64,000 nucleotides of DNA, from positions 1,149-65,148 of the forward strand of contig ONSR01000009.1 in NCBI GenBank assembly GCA_900320565.1, given 5' to 3'. This DNA comes from an uncultured Prevotellaceae bacterium (GTDB lineage Bacteria; Bacteroidota; Bacteroidia; Bacteroidales; Bacteroidaceae). Positions 49,988 through 57,863 of this stretch are shown piece by piece. Positions within the stretch are counted from its first letter, which is position 1, and every line of letters begins with the position of its first letter. The notes under the pieces were generated by a model. The model did not search any database, had not been told where the DNA came from, and saw nothing but the letters and a program-made list of their open reading frames with translations. Both the position numbers and the translations under genes were made by a program.

Positions 49988-51628
49988 ATGATCAACGTGC
50001 TGGCCACCAACATAACATCGCCGCTTGGTTTCACAACGGAGCAGAACTATCAGGCAGTCTTGTCTGGCAGTTCCGCCCTGAAACGCTACGAGGGTTTGTG
50101 GGGATCAGCCGAGCCTTTCGCCGCTTCTCTGTTTAGCGAAGAGCAAAAAGCCACGCTTACCATTGAAGGATATACTTTCTTCGAAGCACTTGCCATTCGC
50201 TCCATTCGTGAAGCTCTCACGCATACCCATCTTGATCTTGCTTCCGAAAGAATCGTCCTCATATTGAGTACGACGAAAGGCAACATTGAGGCTTTGGGAG
50301 AGGAGCGTTACTACCCTTCCAAGGCGGCACAGAGAATTGCCGAAGCCATCGGGCTGACCACTAAGCCCATCGTGGTTTGCAATGCTTGCGTATCGGGTCT
50401 CTCTGCCCAACTTCTCGCGAATCATTTGCTTTCTGCAAACGTTTATGACTACGCCATCGTTGTGGGAGCCGAGGTGCAGAGCAAGTTCATTGTGTCAGGA
50501 TTCCAGTCTTTGAAGGCTGTTTCGGAAGAGCCTTGCAGGCCTTTCGACATTGAGCGCAACGGACTTAACCCAGGCGAAGCGGCTGCCACGATTGTCTTTG
50601 CAAGGAATGCCGACGGGGAGCGTTGGTGCCTCATGGACGGAGCCACGTGCAACGATGCCTACCATAATGTCTCTCCTTCCCCGCAAGGTGAGGGTTTGAC
50701 GAATGCCATCAATGCCGTTTTGGCGGGTCAAGACAAGTCACGCCTCGCAACAGTTTGCGTACACGGGACTGCCACGCTCTACAATGATCAAATGGAATCG
50801 AAAGCCATAGAGCGTGCCGACCTATCGGACATCCCATTGTCTGCGCTCAAAGGTTACTACGGACACACGATGGGAGCCGCTGGCGTACTCGAAACCATCC
50901 TGACCATGAGAGCCACGGACGACGGAATAATCCTTCCCTCGAAAGGTTTCACAGAACCTGGCGTAAGCGGGAAAGTCAACATCAGCAGCGAGCCAAAGAA
51001 GACCGACAAGCGTGCCTTCTTGAAGCTCATGTCAGGCTTCGGCGGCTGTAATGTCGCGGCAATGTATGAGAGGACAACGGGCAACGGACCACAGACTGCA
51101 GGTAAGACGAAGCTTGTGAAGGCCCATACCATCAAGCTTTCCTCGGAGGACGGGCAGACTTTGACTGACATCTATAAGCAACAGATTGGGGATTACCCAA
51201 AGTTTTACAAGATGGATCTCCTGACTCGGCTGGCCTTCGTGGCAACCGAAAAGGTCCTCTCTAACTTTCCCTTAAAGGGAGAGGACAAAAAACCTGCTCT
51301 CATCTTCTTCAACCACTCCTCATCAATTGTTGCCGACCGCCAGTTCTTCGACACGATTCGCGACGCCGAGAACTACTTCCCAAGCCCTTCCGTCTTCGTT
51401 TACACCCTGCCGAACATCACGACGGGCGAGGTTGCGATTCGTCATCACTTGTGTGGCGAGACCTCTTTCTACATTCTTCCGGACAAGGACGAGGCTTTAA
51501 TGCAGCAGATCCTGGAAGCCTCCCTCACAGGAACCGACACGCCAACTGCCATCAGCGGATGGGTTGATGCAGAGAGCGAGACCTGCTACGAATGCGAACT
51601 TACATTGTATAACATTATTAATATATAG
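49988..51628 (+). CDS. Beta-ketoacyl synthase 2 with C-terminal ketoacyl-synthase-like domain
   Basis: 546 residues from the ATG at 49988. Ketosynthase (about 1-365) with Cys134 in 'VCNACVSGLSA', His259 in 'VHGTATLYND', Lys288 and His293 in 'LKGYYGHTMGAAG'. The C-terminal part (about 380-546: 'ALIFFNHSSSIVADRQFFDT', 'YFPSPSVFVYTLPNITTGEVAIRH') resembles the PF13723-type ketoacyl-synthase fragment found as a separate gene in other loci, so this is a fusion. Two repeat-derived inserts are visible: 'NVSPSPQGEGLTN' (about 228-240) and 'LSNFPLKGEDKK' (about 422-436). Translation couples to the ACP next door. Confidence 0.88.
   Translation: MINVLATNITSPLGFTTEQNYQAVLSGSSALKRYEGLWGSAEPFAASLFSEEQKATLTIEGYTFFEALAIRSIREALTHTHLDLASERIVLILSTTKGNIEALGEERYYPSKAAQRIAEAIGLTTKPIVVCNACVSGLSAQLLANHLLSANVYDYAIVVGAEVQSKFIVSGFQSLKAVSEEPCRPFDIERNGLNPGEAAATIVFARNADGERWCLMDGATCNDAYHNVSPSPQGEGLTNAINAVLAGQDKSRLATVCVHGTATLYNDQMESKAIERADLSDIPLSALKGYYGHTMGAAGVLETILTMRATDDGIILPSKGFTEPGVSGKVNISSEPKKTDKRAFLKLMSGFGGCNVAAMYERTTGNGPQTAGKTKLVKAHTIKLSSEDGQTLTDIYKQQIGDYPKFYKMDLLTRLAFVATEKVLSNFPLKGEDKKPALIFFNHSSSIVADRQFFDTIRDAENYFPSPSVFVYTLPNITTGEVAIRHHLCGETSFYILPDKDEALMQQILEASLTGTDTPTAISGWVDAESETCYECELTLYNIINI
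51241..51290. repeat. Palindromic insert within ketosynthase 2
   Basis: GTCCTCTCTAACTTTCCCTT and AAGGGAGAGGAC are inverted copies. It is nearly the same as the ileS insert and encodes the same 'LSNxPLKGEDKK' peptide. Confidence 0.8.
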
Positions 51629-51629
51629 T

Positions 51630-51890
51630 ATGGAACAGTTAATTAACGACCTGAAACTGCAGATCAAGGAAGCCCTCAACCTGGAGGAACTCTCGTTGGA
51701 GGAGTTCGACGAAAATGCTCCTCTCTTCGGCGATGAAGGCATTGGCCTTGATTCTATCGACGTGCTCGAGATTATTGTGCTACTCGAAAAGAACTACGGC
51801 ATACGTCTCGCGAACCCGAAAGACGGGCGAGCCATCTTCCAGAGCGTCAAGACAATTGCCGAATACGTACAGGCAAACAGGAAGAAGTAA
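51630..51890 (+). CDS. Acyl carrier protein (intact)
   Basis: 86 residues from the ATG at 51630, 1 base after the ketosynthase stop. The phosphopantetheine site is 'GLDSIDVLE' (Ser42), followed by helix III and 'SVKTIAEYVQANRKK'. Acidic, as usual. It probably carries the growing chain now that the upstream ACP is broken. Confidence 0.92.
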   Translation: MEQLINDLKLQIKEALNLEELSLEEFDENAPLFGDEGIGLDSIDVLEIIVLLEKNYGIRLANPKDGRAIFQSVKTIAEYVQANRKK

Positions 51891-51892
51891 GA

Positions 51893-51933
51893 GCCCCTCT
51901 CCCCGCTCCCCCAAAGGGGAGAGCCTTTATCAA
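51893..51933. repeat. GC-rich palindromic repeat between ACP and ketosynthase 3
   Basis: GCCCCTCTCCCC and GGGGAGAGC are inverted copies around GCTCCCCCAAA. It fills almost the whole 52-base gap and could act as a hairpin in the transcript. Confidence 0.75.
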
Positions 51934-51942
51934 GACATAAAA

Positions 51943-53703
51943 ATGGATATTCAAGTAGCAGGTTACGGCATTATTTGCGCGATTGGTAACGACGCGCAAA
52001 GCGTTCTTCGCTCCCTCAAGGAAGGGCGAACGGGCATTGGTCCGATGCGTTATCTCCAGTCGAGCCACAAGGAGTTGCCCGTCGGAGAAGTGAAACTCTC
52101 CAATGAAGAAATGCTGCGGATGCTCGGGCAGGACGAGAAAGCAGTCATCAGCCGCACCGTCCTGATGGGAGCCATCGCGATTCGTCAGGCTTTGGAGCAC
52201 GCCAACCTCGACCTGAAAGGCAAGCGCGTGGCCGTCATCAACGGCACTACCGTGGGCGGCATGGACGTCACGGAGCACTACCTGCTACGGATGAGAGAGG
52301 AAGACGACCTGCTGCCGCTTCTCGAGAAGCACGATTGCGGCAGTTCCACACGCGAGATGGCCGACCTGGCTGGGCTGCAGGATGCTGAAGTCTGCACGGT
52401 CTCGACGGCTTGTTCGTCTGCCGTCAACGCCATCATCCTCGGGTCGGAAATGCTCAGAACGGGTGAGGCTGACATCGTCATCGCTGGTGGAACCGAGTCG
52501 CTCAGCAAGTTCCACCTGAACGGATTCAACGCCTTGATGATTCTCGACAAAGAGCAATGTCGCCCCTTCGACAAGACAAGAGCCGGCTTGAACCTGGGCG
52601 AAGGAGCCGCTTTCCTTGTGCTACAAGCCTCTCCCTCTACCCCTCTCCTAAAGGAAAAGAGGGTCTTTATCCGCGGTTACGGCAATCGCTGCGACGCTTT
52701 TCACCAGACGGCTTCGTCGGAGAACGGCGAGGGAGCGTATCTGGCGATGTGCGACGCCTTGCAAATGGCTGGGTTGAAGCCGCAGGATATCCATTACATC
52801 AATGCTCACGGCACAGGCACTCCAAACAATGATGCCAGCGAGAGTGCGGCCATTCGGCGTGTCTTCGGAGAGAACATTCCACCCATCTCGAGCACGAAAG
52901 GCTTTACGGGTCACACGACTTCTGCTTCCGGCTCAATCGAGACGGTGATTTGTATCCTGGCTCTTAACGAGGGTTTCTTGCCCGCAAACTATGGCTGGAA
53001 AGAGCAGGACGAGAGTTGCGTAACTCCAGCCCCCTCCCCGCTCCCCCTTGGGGGGAGTGCTGTTCTCTGCAATTCCTTTGGGTTTGGCGGGAACGATTCG
53101 GCAGTAGTGATAAGTAAAAGTCCGCTCCCCACTCCCACTTTTGGCGAGTGTCTAAGACAGGAGACCTGCGTTTTGGCGGATGCCGTGATTGATAATTTTG
53201 AGCAACTTGGTGAGCTTCGCGAGTTTGTTTCTGCTGGCGAAGCGCGACGGATGGGCAAGCTGATGAAGGCGGCCACCATATCGTCTTTGAAGGCACTAAA
53301 GGCTGCAGGAATCGAGACACCTGATGCCATCATCACGGCAACTGCGTTTGGTATGCTCGAGACGAGTGAGAAGTTCCTCATCGACATGTTGGAAAATGGC
53401 GAAGAGACCCTGAGCCCTACCCTCTTCATGCAGAGCACGCACAACACCATCGGCTCCTCCATTGCCATCCGCACCAAGTGTCACGGCTACAATATGACTT
53501 ACAGCCAGGGCAAAGACTCACTCGAATGGGGCCTTCGCGATGCGCGAAGATTGATAGCGACGGGCAAGGCAAAGACCGTCCTGGTGGGCTGTCACGACGA
53601 GGCAACCCCGTTGTTCCAGGACTTCTGCCGTCGCATGGGAAAGCCCGTACCACAGGAAATCTACTCTCGTAGCATTGTGCTCGGAGTGGCGAAGAACGCT
53701 TAG
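51943..53703 (+). CDS. Beta-ketoacyl synthase 3 with C-terminal ketoacyl-synthase-like domain
   Basis: 586 residues from the ATG at 51943. The ketosynthase part has Cys157 in 'VSTACSSAVN', His289 in 'NAHGTGTPNND', and Lys319 and His324 in 'STKGFTGHTTSASG', closing with 'NSFGFGGNDSAVVIS'. Residues about 405-586 ('LMQS'-type region 'TLFMQSTHNTIGSSIAIRTKCHGYNMTYSQG') are a second thiolase-like half, similar to the tail of ketosynthase 2. Inserts from GC-rich palindromes are seen as 'ASPSTPLLKEKRV' and 'TPAPSPLPLGGSAV'. It would act with synthase 1 or 2, perhaps as a heterodimer partner as in aryl-polyene systems, although its own Cys is present. Confidence 0.88.
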   Translation: MDIQVAGYGIICAIGNDAQSVLRSLKEGRTGIGPMRYLQSSHKELPVGEVKLSNEEMLRMLGQDEKAVISRTVLMGAIAIRQALEHANLDLKGKRVAVINGTTVGGMDVTEHYLLRMREEDDLLPLLEKHDCGSSTREMADLAGLQDAEVCTVSTACSSAVNAIILGSEMLRTGEADIVIAGGTESLSKFHLNGFNALMILDKEQCRPFDKTRAGLNLGEGAAFLVLQASPSTPLLKEKRVFIRGYGNRCDAFHQTASSENGEGAYLAMCDALQMAGLKPQDIHYINAHGTGTPNNDASESAAIRRVFGENIPPISSTKGFTGHTTSASGSIETVICILALNEGFLPANYGWKEQDESCVTPAPSPLPLGGSAVLCNSFGFGGNDSAVVISKSPLPTPTFGECLRQETCVLADAVIDNFEQLGELREFVSAGEARRMGKLMKAATISSLKALKAAGIETPDAIITATAFGMLETSEKFLIDMLENGEETLSPTLFMQSTHNTIGSSIAIRTKCHGYNMTYSQGKDSLEWGLRDARRLIATGKAKTVLVGCHDEATPLFQDFCRRMGKPVPQEIYSRSIVLGVAKNA

Positions 53704-53709
53704 CCGAAC

Positions 53710-53841
53710 AAACCTCCACGTCGCGTTTGCAAACATGGCGTGTCTCATGGCCAGTACCACCGTGGGAGTACTGCAGTTTTACCGTGGGAGTACTGGAGTT
53801 TTACCGTGGGAGTACTGGAGTCCTCCCATAGGAAAATTATC
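53710..53841. repeat. 22-bp tandem array F (about 6 units of two types)
   Basis: Two units resembling arrays C and E (CGCGTTTGCAA, ATGGCGTGTCTCATGG) are followed without a phase break by three near-identical 22-bp units with ACCGTGGGAGTACTGGAG and a partial sixth. The array starts 7 bases after the ketosynthase 3 stop. Confidence 0.85.
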
Positions 53842-53868
53842 GGAGGACTGAGTCCTCCTACTTTTTTT
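53842..53868 (+). terminator. Terminator after ketosynthase 3
   Basis: GGAGGAC, loop TGA, GTCCTCC, then TACTTTTTTT. It divides the locus into two transcription units. Confidence 0.85.
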
Positions 53869-53957
53869 ATTAGTAGGGCTGGCCGATGTTTCACTTCATC
53901 TTTCCCATAAAACTGCACTTTTTTGTCTCGGATTATACAAATAACAATATTTATTTG

Positions 53958-53967
53958 TATCTTTGCA
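53958..53967 (+). promoter_or_regulatory. Promoter (-7 box) of the second half of the locus
   Basis: TATCTTTGCA lies 18 bases before the ATG at 53985. The -33 box is not clear (TTTTTGTC lies too far upstream). Confidence 0.6.
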
Positions 53968-53984
53968 AAAATAATTCGACACGT

Positions 53985-54335
53985 ATGCAGTTAATACCCT
54001 TAGCGATACTCCAGAGTCTTTTGCTGGCTGGGGGACAAGTTTTCCTGAAGCTTGCCCTCGAACGCATGCTGCCGTTCGGTTGGAACTGGCAGTTCTGGGG
54101 CTCTGTTCTGGCTAACTGGCAGTTTGCTCTCTGCGGCTTGCTCTACGGCGCAGGCACAGTCTTGTGGTTCTACATCATCAAGCATTTCCCCTTCAGCATG
54201 GCGTATCCCATGGTGTCGCTCAGTTATGTGTTCGGCATGATAGCGGCGATGCTGGTGTTCCACGAAGAGGTGAGCCTGACGAGATGGCTGGGTGTGTTGC
54301 TGATTATGGCAGGTTGTTATTTTATAGCAAAGTAA
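53985..54335 (+). CDS. Small EamA/SMR-like membrane protein
   Basis: 116 residues with four hydrophobic helices ('LAILQSLLLAGGQVFLKLAL', 'FALCGLLYGAGTVLWFYII', 'MAYPMVSLSYVFGMIAAMLVFHEEVSLTRWLGVLLIMAGCYFIAK'). The layout matches half-EamA proteins such as ArnE/ArnF, which flip lipid-linked sugars, and SMR exporters. In this locus a role in flipping a lipid intermediate is plausible but unproven. First gene behind a new promoter, 4 bases before lolA. Confidence 0.8.
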   Translation: MQLIPLAILQSLLLAGGQVFLKLALERMLPFGWNWQFWGSVLANWQFALCGLLYGAGTVLWFYIIKHFPFSMAYPMVSLSYVFGMIAAMLVFHEEVSLTRWLGVLLIMAGCYFIAK

Positions 54336-54339
54336 TGAA

Positions 54340-54921
54340 ATGAAACGATATATCTTGTTTACTGTTTACTGTTTACTGTTTACCGTTCTAGCTGCACAAG
54401 GCCTCAGCGAGCAGAAGATCATACAGAAGATGACTGCTTCGGCAGAGAAGATTAAGACCGTTCAGTGCAACTTCACCCAAACCAAGCAGTCAAAGTTGCT
54501 CAAGGAGGCGCAGGTCTCGAAGGGAAAGATGCTTTGTCAGCAGCCCGACAAACTGCGGTGGGAATACACTTCGCCACGCCCCAGCACCCTTGTGCTCGAG
54601 GGAAACGAGGCGCGTCTGCTCAAAGGAACGGACCAGGGAACGAAGAGCAAGTTCATCGGAGGCATGGCGCGCATGATCATGAACAGCGTCGCAGGCAAGT
54701 GCTTGACTGACAGCAAGACCTTCAGCGTCACGGCAAAAGAGATGCCGACCGAGTATGTGGCAACCCTCGTTCCACAGAAGAAGGACATGAAAAGGCTGTA
54801 CAGCAAGCTCATCCTGCACTACAACATCAAGCAGGAGACAGTGACCGGCGTGGAACTTCACGAGAAAAACGGCGACAAGACCCTCATCGAATTGCACGAC
54901 ATTCGCATCAATGGAAACTAA
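54340..54921 (+). CDS. LolA-like lipoprotein/lipid carrier
   Basis: 193 residues with a signal peptide. The LolA fold is suggested by 'TVQCNFTQTKQSKLLKEAQVSKGKMLCQQPDKLRWEYTSP', 'ARLLKGTDQG' and 'YVATLVPQKKDMKRLYSKLILHYN'. LolA moves lipoproteins across the periplasm; LolA-like proteins in aryl-polyene loci are thought to carry the lipid product to the outer membrane with the MMPL protein. Oddity: the signal-peptide core 'LFTVYCLLFTV' is encoded by 7-bp repeats. It overlaps the next gene by 11 bases. Confidence 0.87.
   Translation: MKRYILFTVYCLLFTVLAAQGLSEQKIIQKMTASAEKIKTVQCNFTQTKQSKLLKEAQVSKGKMLCQQPDKLRWEYTSPRPSTLVLEGNEARLLKGTDQGTKSKFIGGMARMIMNSVAGKCLTDSKTFSVTAKEMPTEYVATLVPQKKDMKRLYSKLILHYNIKQETVTGVELHEKNGDKTLIELHDIRINGN
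54355..54385. repeat. 7-bp microsatellite in the lolA signal peptide (TTACTGT x3-4)
   Basis: TGTTTAC-type heptamers encode 'LFTVYCLLFTV'. One unit more or less would shift the frame at the start of the protein. Confidence 0.85.
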
Positions 54922-56401
54922 GAAGACACTTCGCGACAGAGGCATCTGCGTGGTGATTCCGACATATAACAACGCCGGAACTATTGCCGATGTGGTCCGT
55001 CGTGCCCTCGAATACTGCCTCGATGTGATTGTTGTCGCAGACGGATGTACCGACCAGACACTCGACATCCTGCAAGGCATCGAGGGAATCACCATCGTTT
55101 CCTGTGCCAAGAATGGCGGCAAGGGCAGCGCCCTGAAGCGAGGTTTCAAGAAGGCTTTGGAGATGGGCTTCGCCTATGCCATCACTTTGGATGCCGACGG
55201 CCAGCACTTTCCCGAGGATATTCCCACGATGCTGCAGGCCAACCAGAAGCATCCGGGCGCCCTCATCGTAGGAGAGAGGAAGGGACTTGATGCGATGGAA
55301 CGCAGCAAAGGCAGCAAGTTCGCCAATGCCTTCGCCAACTTCTGGTTTGCCATTCAGACGGGGCGACGCCTTAAAGACACCCAGACAGGCTTCCGACTCT
55401 ATCCGCTCAAGAAGCTACGCGGACTCTCGCTGCTCACCTCTCGCTACGAAGCAGAACTCGAGCTGCTCGTCTTCGCCTCGTGGCACGGCGTGGAGATTGT
55501 CTCCGAACCAGTCAACGTTTACTATCCTCCGCAGGAAGAACGCGTGTCGCACTTCCGCCCAATCGCAGACTTCTCGCGCATCTTCGTGCTCAATACCGTG
55601 CTCTGCCTGCTGGCTGTCGTATATGGTTTGCCACTTGCCATCTGGCGGGGACTCACGACGATATTGCGGACCATCTACTCCTTGTTGTTCTTCCTCGTTG
55701 CCGTCATCATCGCTAATCCCATTGCGATGCTCTATTCCCTGCTCGTTAAAGACCAAGAGAAGAGACGTCGGAAGTTGCATCAGATACTTTGCTTCTTCGC
55801 AAGACTCGTCACTTTGTGGCATGGAATTCCAGGCGTCAAATTCTCTGTCGGCAACCCTCATGAGGAAGACTTCCACAAGCCAGCCATCATTATCTGCAAC
55901 CATCAGTCGCACCTCGACCTGATGATCATGCTGATGCTCACGCCCAAGCTCATCTGCCTGACGAAGGATTGGGTGTGGAACAACCCTTTCTACGGCTACA
56001 TCATACGCAATGCCGAGTTCTATCCTGTGTCGGAAGGAACAGAAACCCTCATGCCTAAACTTCAATCACTGGTAGAAAGAGGATACAGTATTGCAGTGTA
56101 TCCAGAAGGGACACGCTCGCAGAACTGCTCCATTTCACGTTTCCATCAAGGTGCTTTCCACTTGGCTCAGCAGCTCGAACTGGATGTCTTGCCGCTCATA
56201 CTCTACGGAGCAGGCAAAGCTTTGCCCAAGAAAGGGAAGTTCCTACGCAAGTGGCCCATCAGGATTGAACTGGATAAAAGGCTCAGCCCGGCAGAGATGC
56301 TGGCGTTGGGAGACACGCCAAGAGAGCAAGCCTCACAAATGAGGAAATACTATAAAAAGCGTTATGCCGAAATGGCAAACAGGATAGAGCAAGATGTCTA
56401 A
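54911..56401 (+). CDS. Fusion of GT2 glycosyltransferase and PlsC-type acyltransferase
   Basis: 496 residues. The GT2 domain (about 10-220) has 'VVIPTYNNAGTI', 'VVADGCTDQT' and the nucleotide-sugar metal site 'LDADGQH' (DAD at 94-96). Two hydrophobic segments follow (about 224-244, 253-275). The acyltransferase (about 295-496) has H-x4-D as 'NHQSHLDL' (His331, Asp336) and 'AVYPEGTRSQ'. Such GT2-AT fusions occur in Bacteroidetes aryl-polyene/flexirubin loci, where they are thought to build the sugar- or glycerol-based lipid anchor. It overlaps both neighbours (11 and 8 bases). Confidence 0.9.
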   Translation: METKKTLRDRGICVVIPTYNNAGTIADVVRRALEYCLDVIVVADGCTDQTLDILQGIEGITIVSCAKNGGKGSALKRGFKKALEMGFAYAITLDADGQHFPEDIPTMLQANQKHPGALIVGERKGLDAMERSKGSKFANAFANFWFAIQTGRRLKDTQTGFRLYPLKKLRGLSLLTSRYEAELELLVFASWHGVEIVSEPVNVYYPPQEERVSHFRPIADFSRIFVLNTVLCLLAVVYGLPLAIWRGLTTILRTIYSLLFFLVAVIIANPIAMLYSLLVKDQEKRRRKLHQILCFFARLVTLWHGIPGVKFSVGNPHEEDFHKPAIIICNHQSHLDLMIMLMLTPKLICLTKDWVWNNPFYGYIIRNAEFYPVSEGTETLMPKLQSLVERGYSIAVYPEGTRSQNCSISRFHQGAFHLAQQLELDVLPLILYGAGKALPKKGKFLRKWPIRIELDKRLSPAEMLALGDTPREQASQMRKYYKKRYAEMANRIEQDV

Positions 56402-57863
56402 TAAGGTCATCATCATAGGTTCGGGACTTGGTGGCCTCACGTGTGGCTTTATCCTGCAAAGGAATGGCTACGATGTGACCATACTCGAACAAGGTCATCA
56501 GATTGGTGGATGCCTGCAATGTTTCACACGTCAAGGCGTTAAGTTCGAAACAGGAATGCACTTCATCGGCAGTGCTGCCGAGGGTCAGACCATGCATCGA
56601 ATGATGAAATTCCTTAATTTAACTGACGTGAAGCTCAGTCCTCTCGACCCCAATGGCTACGACACCATCGTGCTTGCTGGCGAGACATTTCGCTTCCCCA
56701 ACGGCAGAGAAGCGTTTCTCGAACAGATGAGCAGTTACTTTCCTAAGGAAAAGGACAATCTTCGACGCTATCTTGACTTAGTAGCTCGCATCGCTTCCGC
56801 TTCGACACTCAACTCCTTAACGTCCCAAGAGCGCGACCTTGCCGCAAATACAAACTACCAAACACGAAGCATCAACGAGGTTCTGGAAGAGCTCTTCCAC
56901 GACGAAATGCTGCGTAATGTTCTCGTCGGCAACTTGCCTCTTTATGCTGCAGAACGCGACAAGACACCATTCTCGCTGCATGCTTTCATCATGGACTTCT
57001 ATAATCAGAGTGCTTTCCGAGTTGTCGGCGGCAGCGACGCCATTGCTCAATCCCTCGCACACTCTATAGAAGAAATGGGCGGACAAGTGCTTACAGACAA
57101 GAAAGCCTGCCGAATCCATTGCGACGAGACGCAAGCCACGGGCGTTGAAACAGCCGACGAATGCTTCTTCCCTGCTGATTACATCATCAGCACCGTGCAT
57201 CCTGCTCGACTTATGGAAATGCTCGACACCAAACTCATCCGCCCTGCTTTCCGCTCTCGACTCAGCAACATTCCGGGCACGACTGGTTGTTTCTCCATTT
57301 ATATAAAGTTCAAGGATGGCACGATGCCGTACATGAACACCAACCTCTACGGCTACCACACCTCTTCTCCTTGGGATTGCGACCAGCATGACTTCCTTTA
57401 CATGCACATGTGCCACAAGGATAAAGCAGATTTCGCCCAGAGTGGCGTAGTGCTTTCATACATGAAGATGGATGAAGTGGAGAGATGGAAAGGGACACAT
57501 GTCGGGCATCGTGGGGCAGATTACGAAGCCTTCAAACGCCAACATGCAGAGCAACTGATACAAGACATCGAGAAGTATCAGCCTGGAATTACTGCCGCAA
57601 TCGACACCTACTACACCTCTACACCGCTCACATACCTTGATTACACAGGCACGGAAGGCGGTTCGATGTATGGAGTTGCCAAGGACATTCACCTTGGTCC
57701 CGCAGGTAGAGTGCCTTATAGGACAAAGGTTCCCAACCTGTTTCTCGCTGGTCAGAACGTCAATTCACATGGCATGATGGGCGTCCTCGTAGGCACTATC
57801 GTAACATGCAGCGAGCTATTCAAGTTTTCAAACCGTGAAATAGTGAACTTGTTCAATGACTAA
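56394..57863 (+). CDS. FAD-dependent CrtI/retinol-saturase-like oxidoreductase 1
   Basis: 489 residues. The N-terminal FAD-binding motif is 'IIIGSGLGGLTCGFILQRNG' with 'ILEQGHQIGGCLQ', then 'GVKFETGMHFIG'. The C-terminal FAD end is 'VPNLFLAGQNVNSHGMMGV'. This family includes phytoene desaturases and retinol saturases, so the enzyme may desaturate or saturate a polyene chain. It is paired with a second member; they overlap by 8 bases. Confidence 0.85.
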   Translation: MSNKVIIIGSGLGGLTCGFILQRNGYDVTILEQGHQIGGCLQCFTRQGVKFETGMHFIGSAAEGQTMHRMMKFLNLTDVKLSPLDPNGYDTIVLAGETFRFPNGREAFLEQMSSYFPKEKDNLRRYLDLVARIASASTLNSLTSQERDLAANTNYQTRSINEVLEELFHDEMLRNVLVGNLPLYAAERDKTPFSLHAFIMDFYNQSAFRVVGGSDAIAQSLAHSIEEMGGQVLTDKKACRIHCDETQATGVETADECFFPADYIISTVHPARLMEMLDTKLIRPAFRSRLSNIPGTTGCFSIYIKFKDGTMPYMNTNLYGYHTSSPWDCDQHDFLYMHMCHKDKADFAQSGVVLSYMKMDEVERWKGTHVGHRGADYEAFKRQHAEQLIQDIEKYQPGITAAIDTYYTSTPLTYLDYTGTEGGSMYGVAKDIHLGPAGRVPYRTKVPNLFLAGQNVNSHGMMGVLVGTIVTCSELFKFSNREIVNLFND

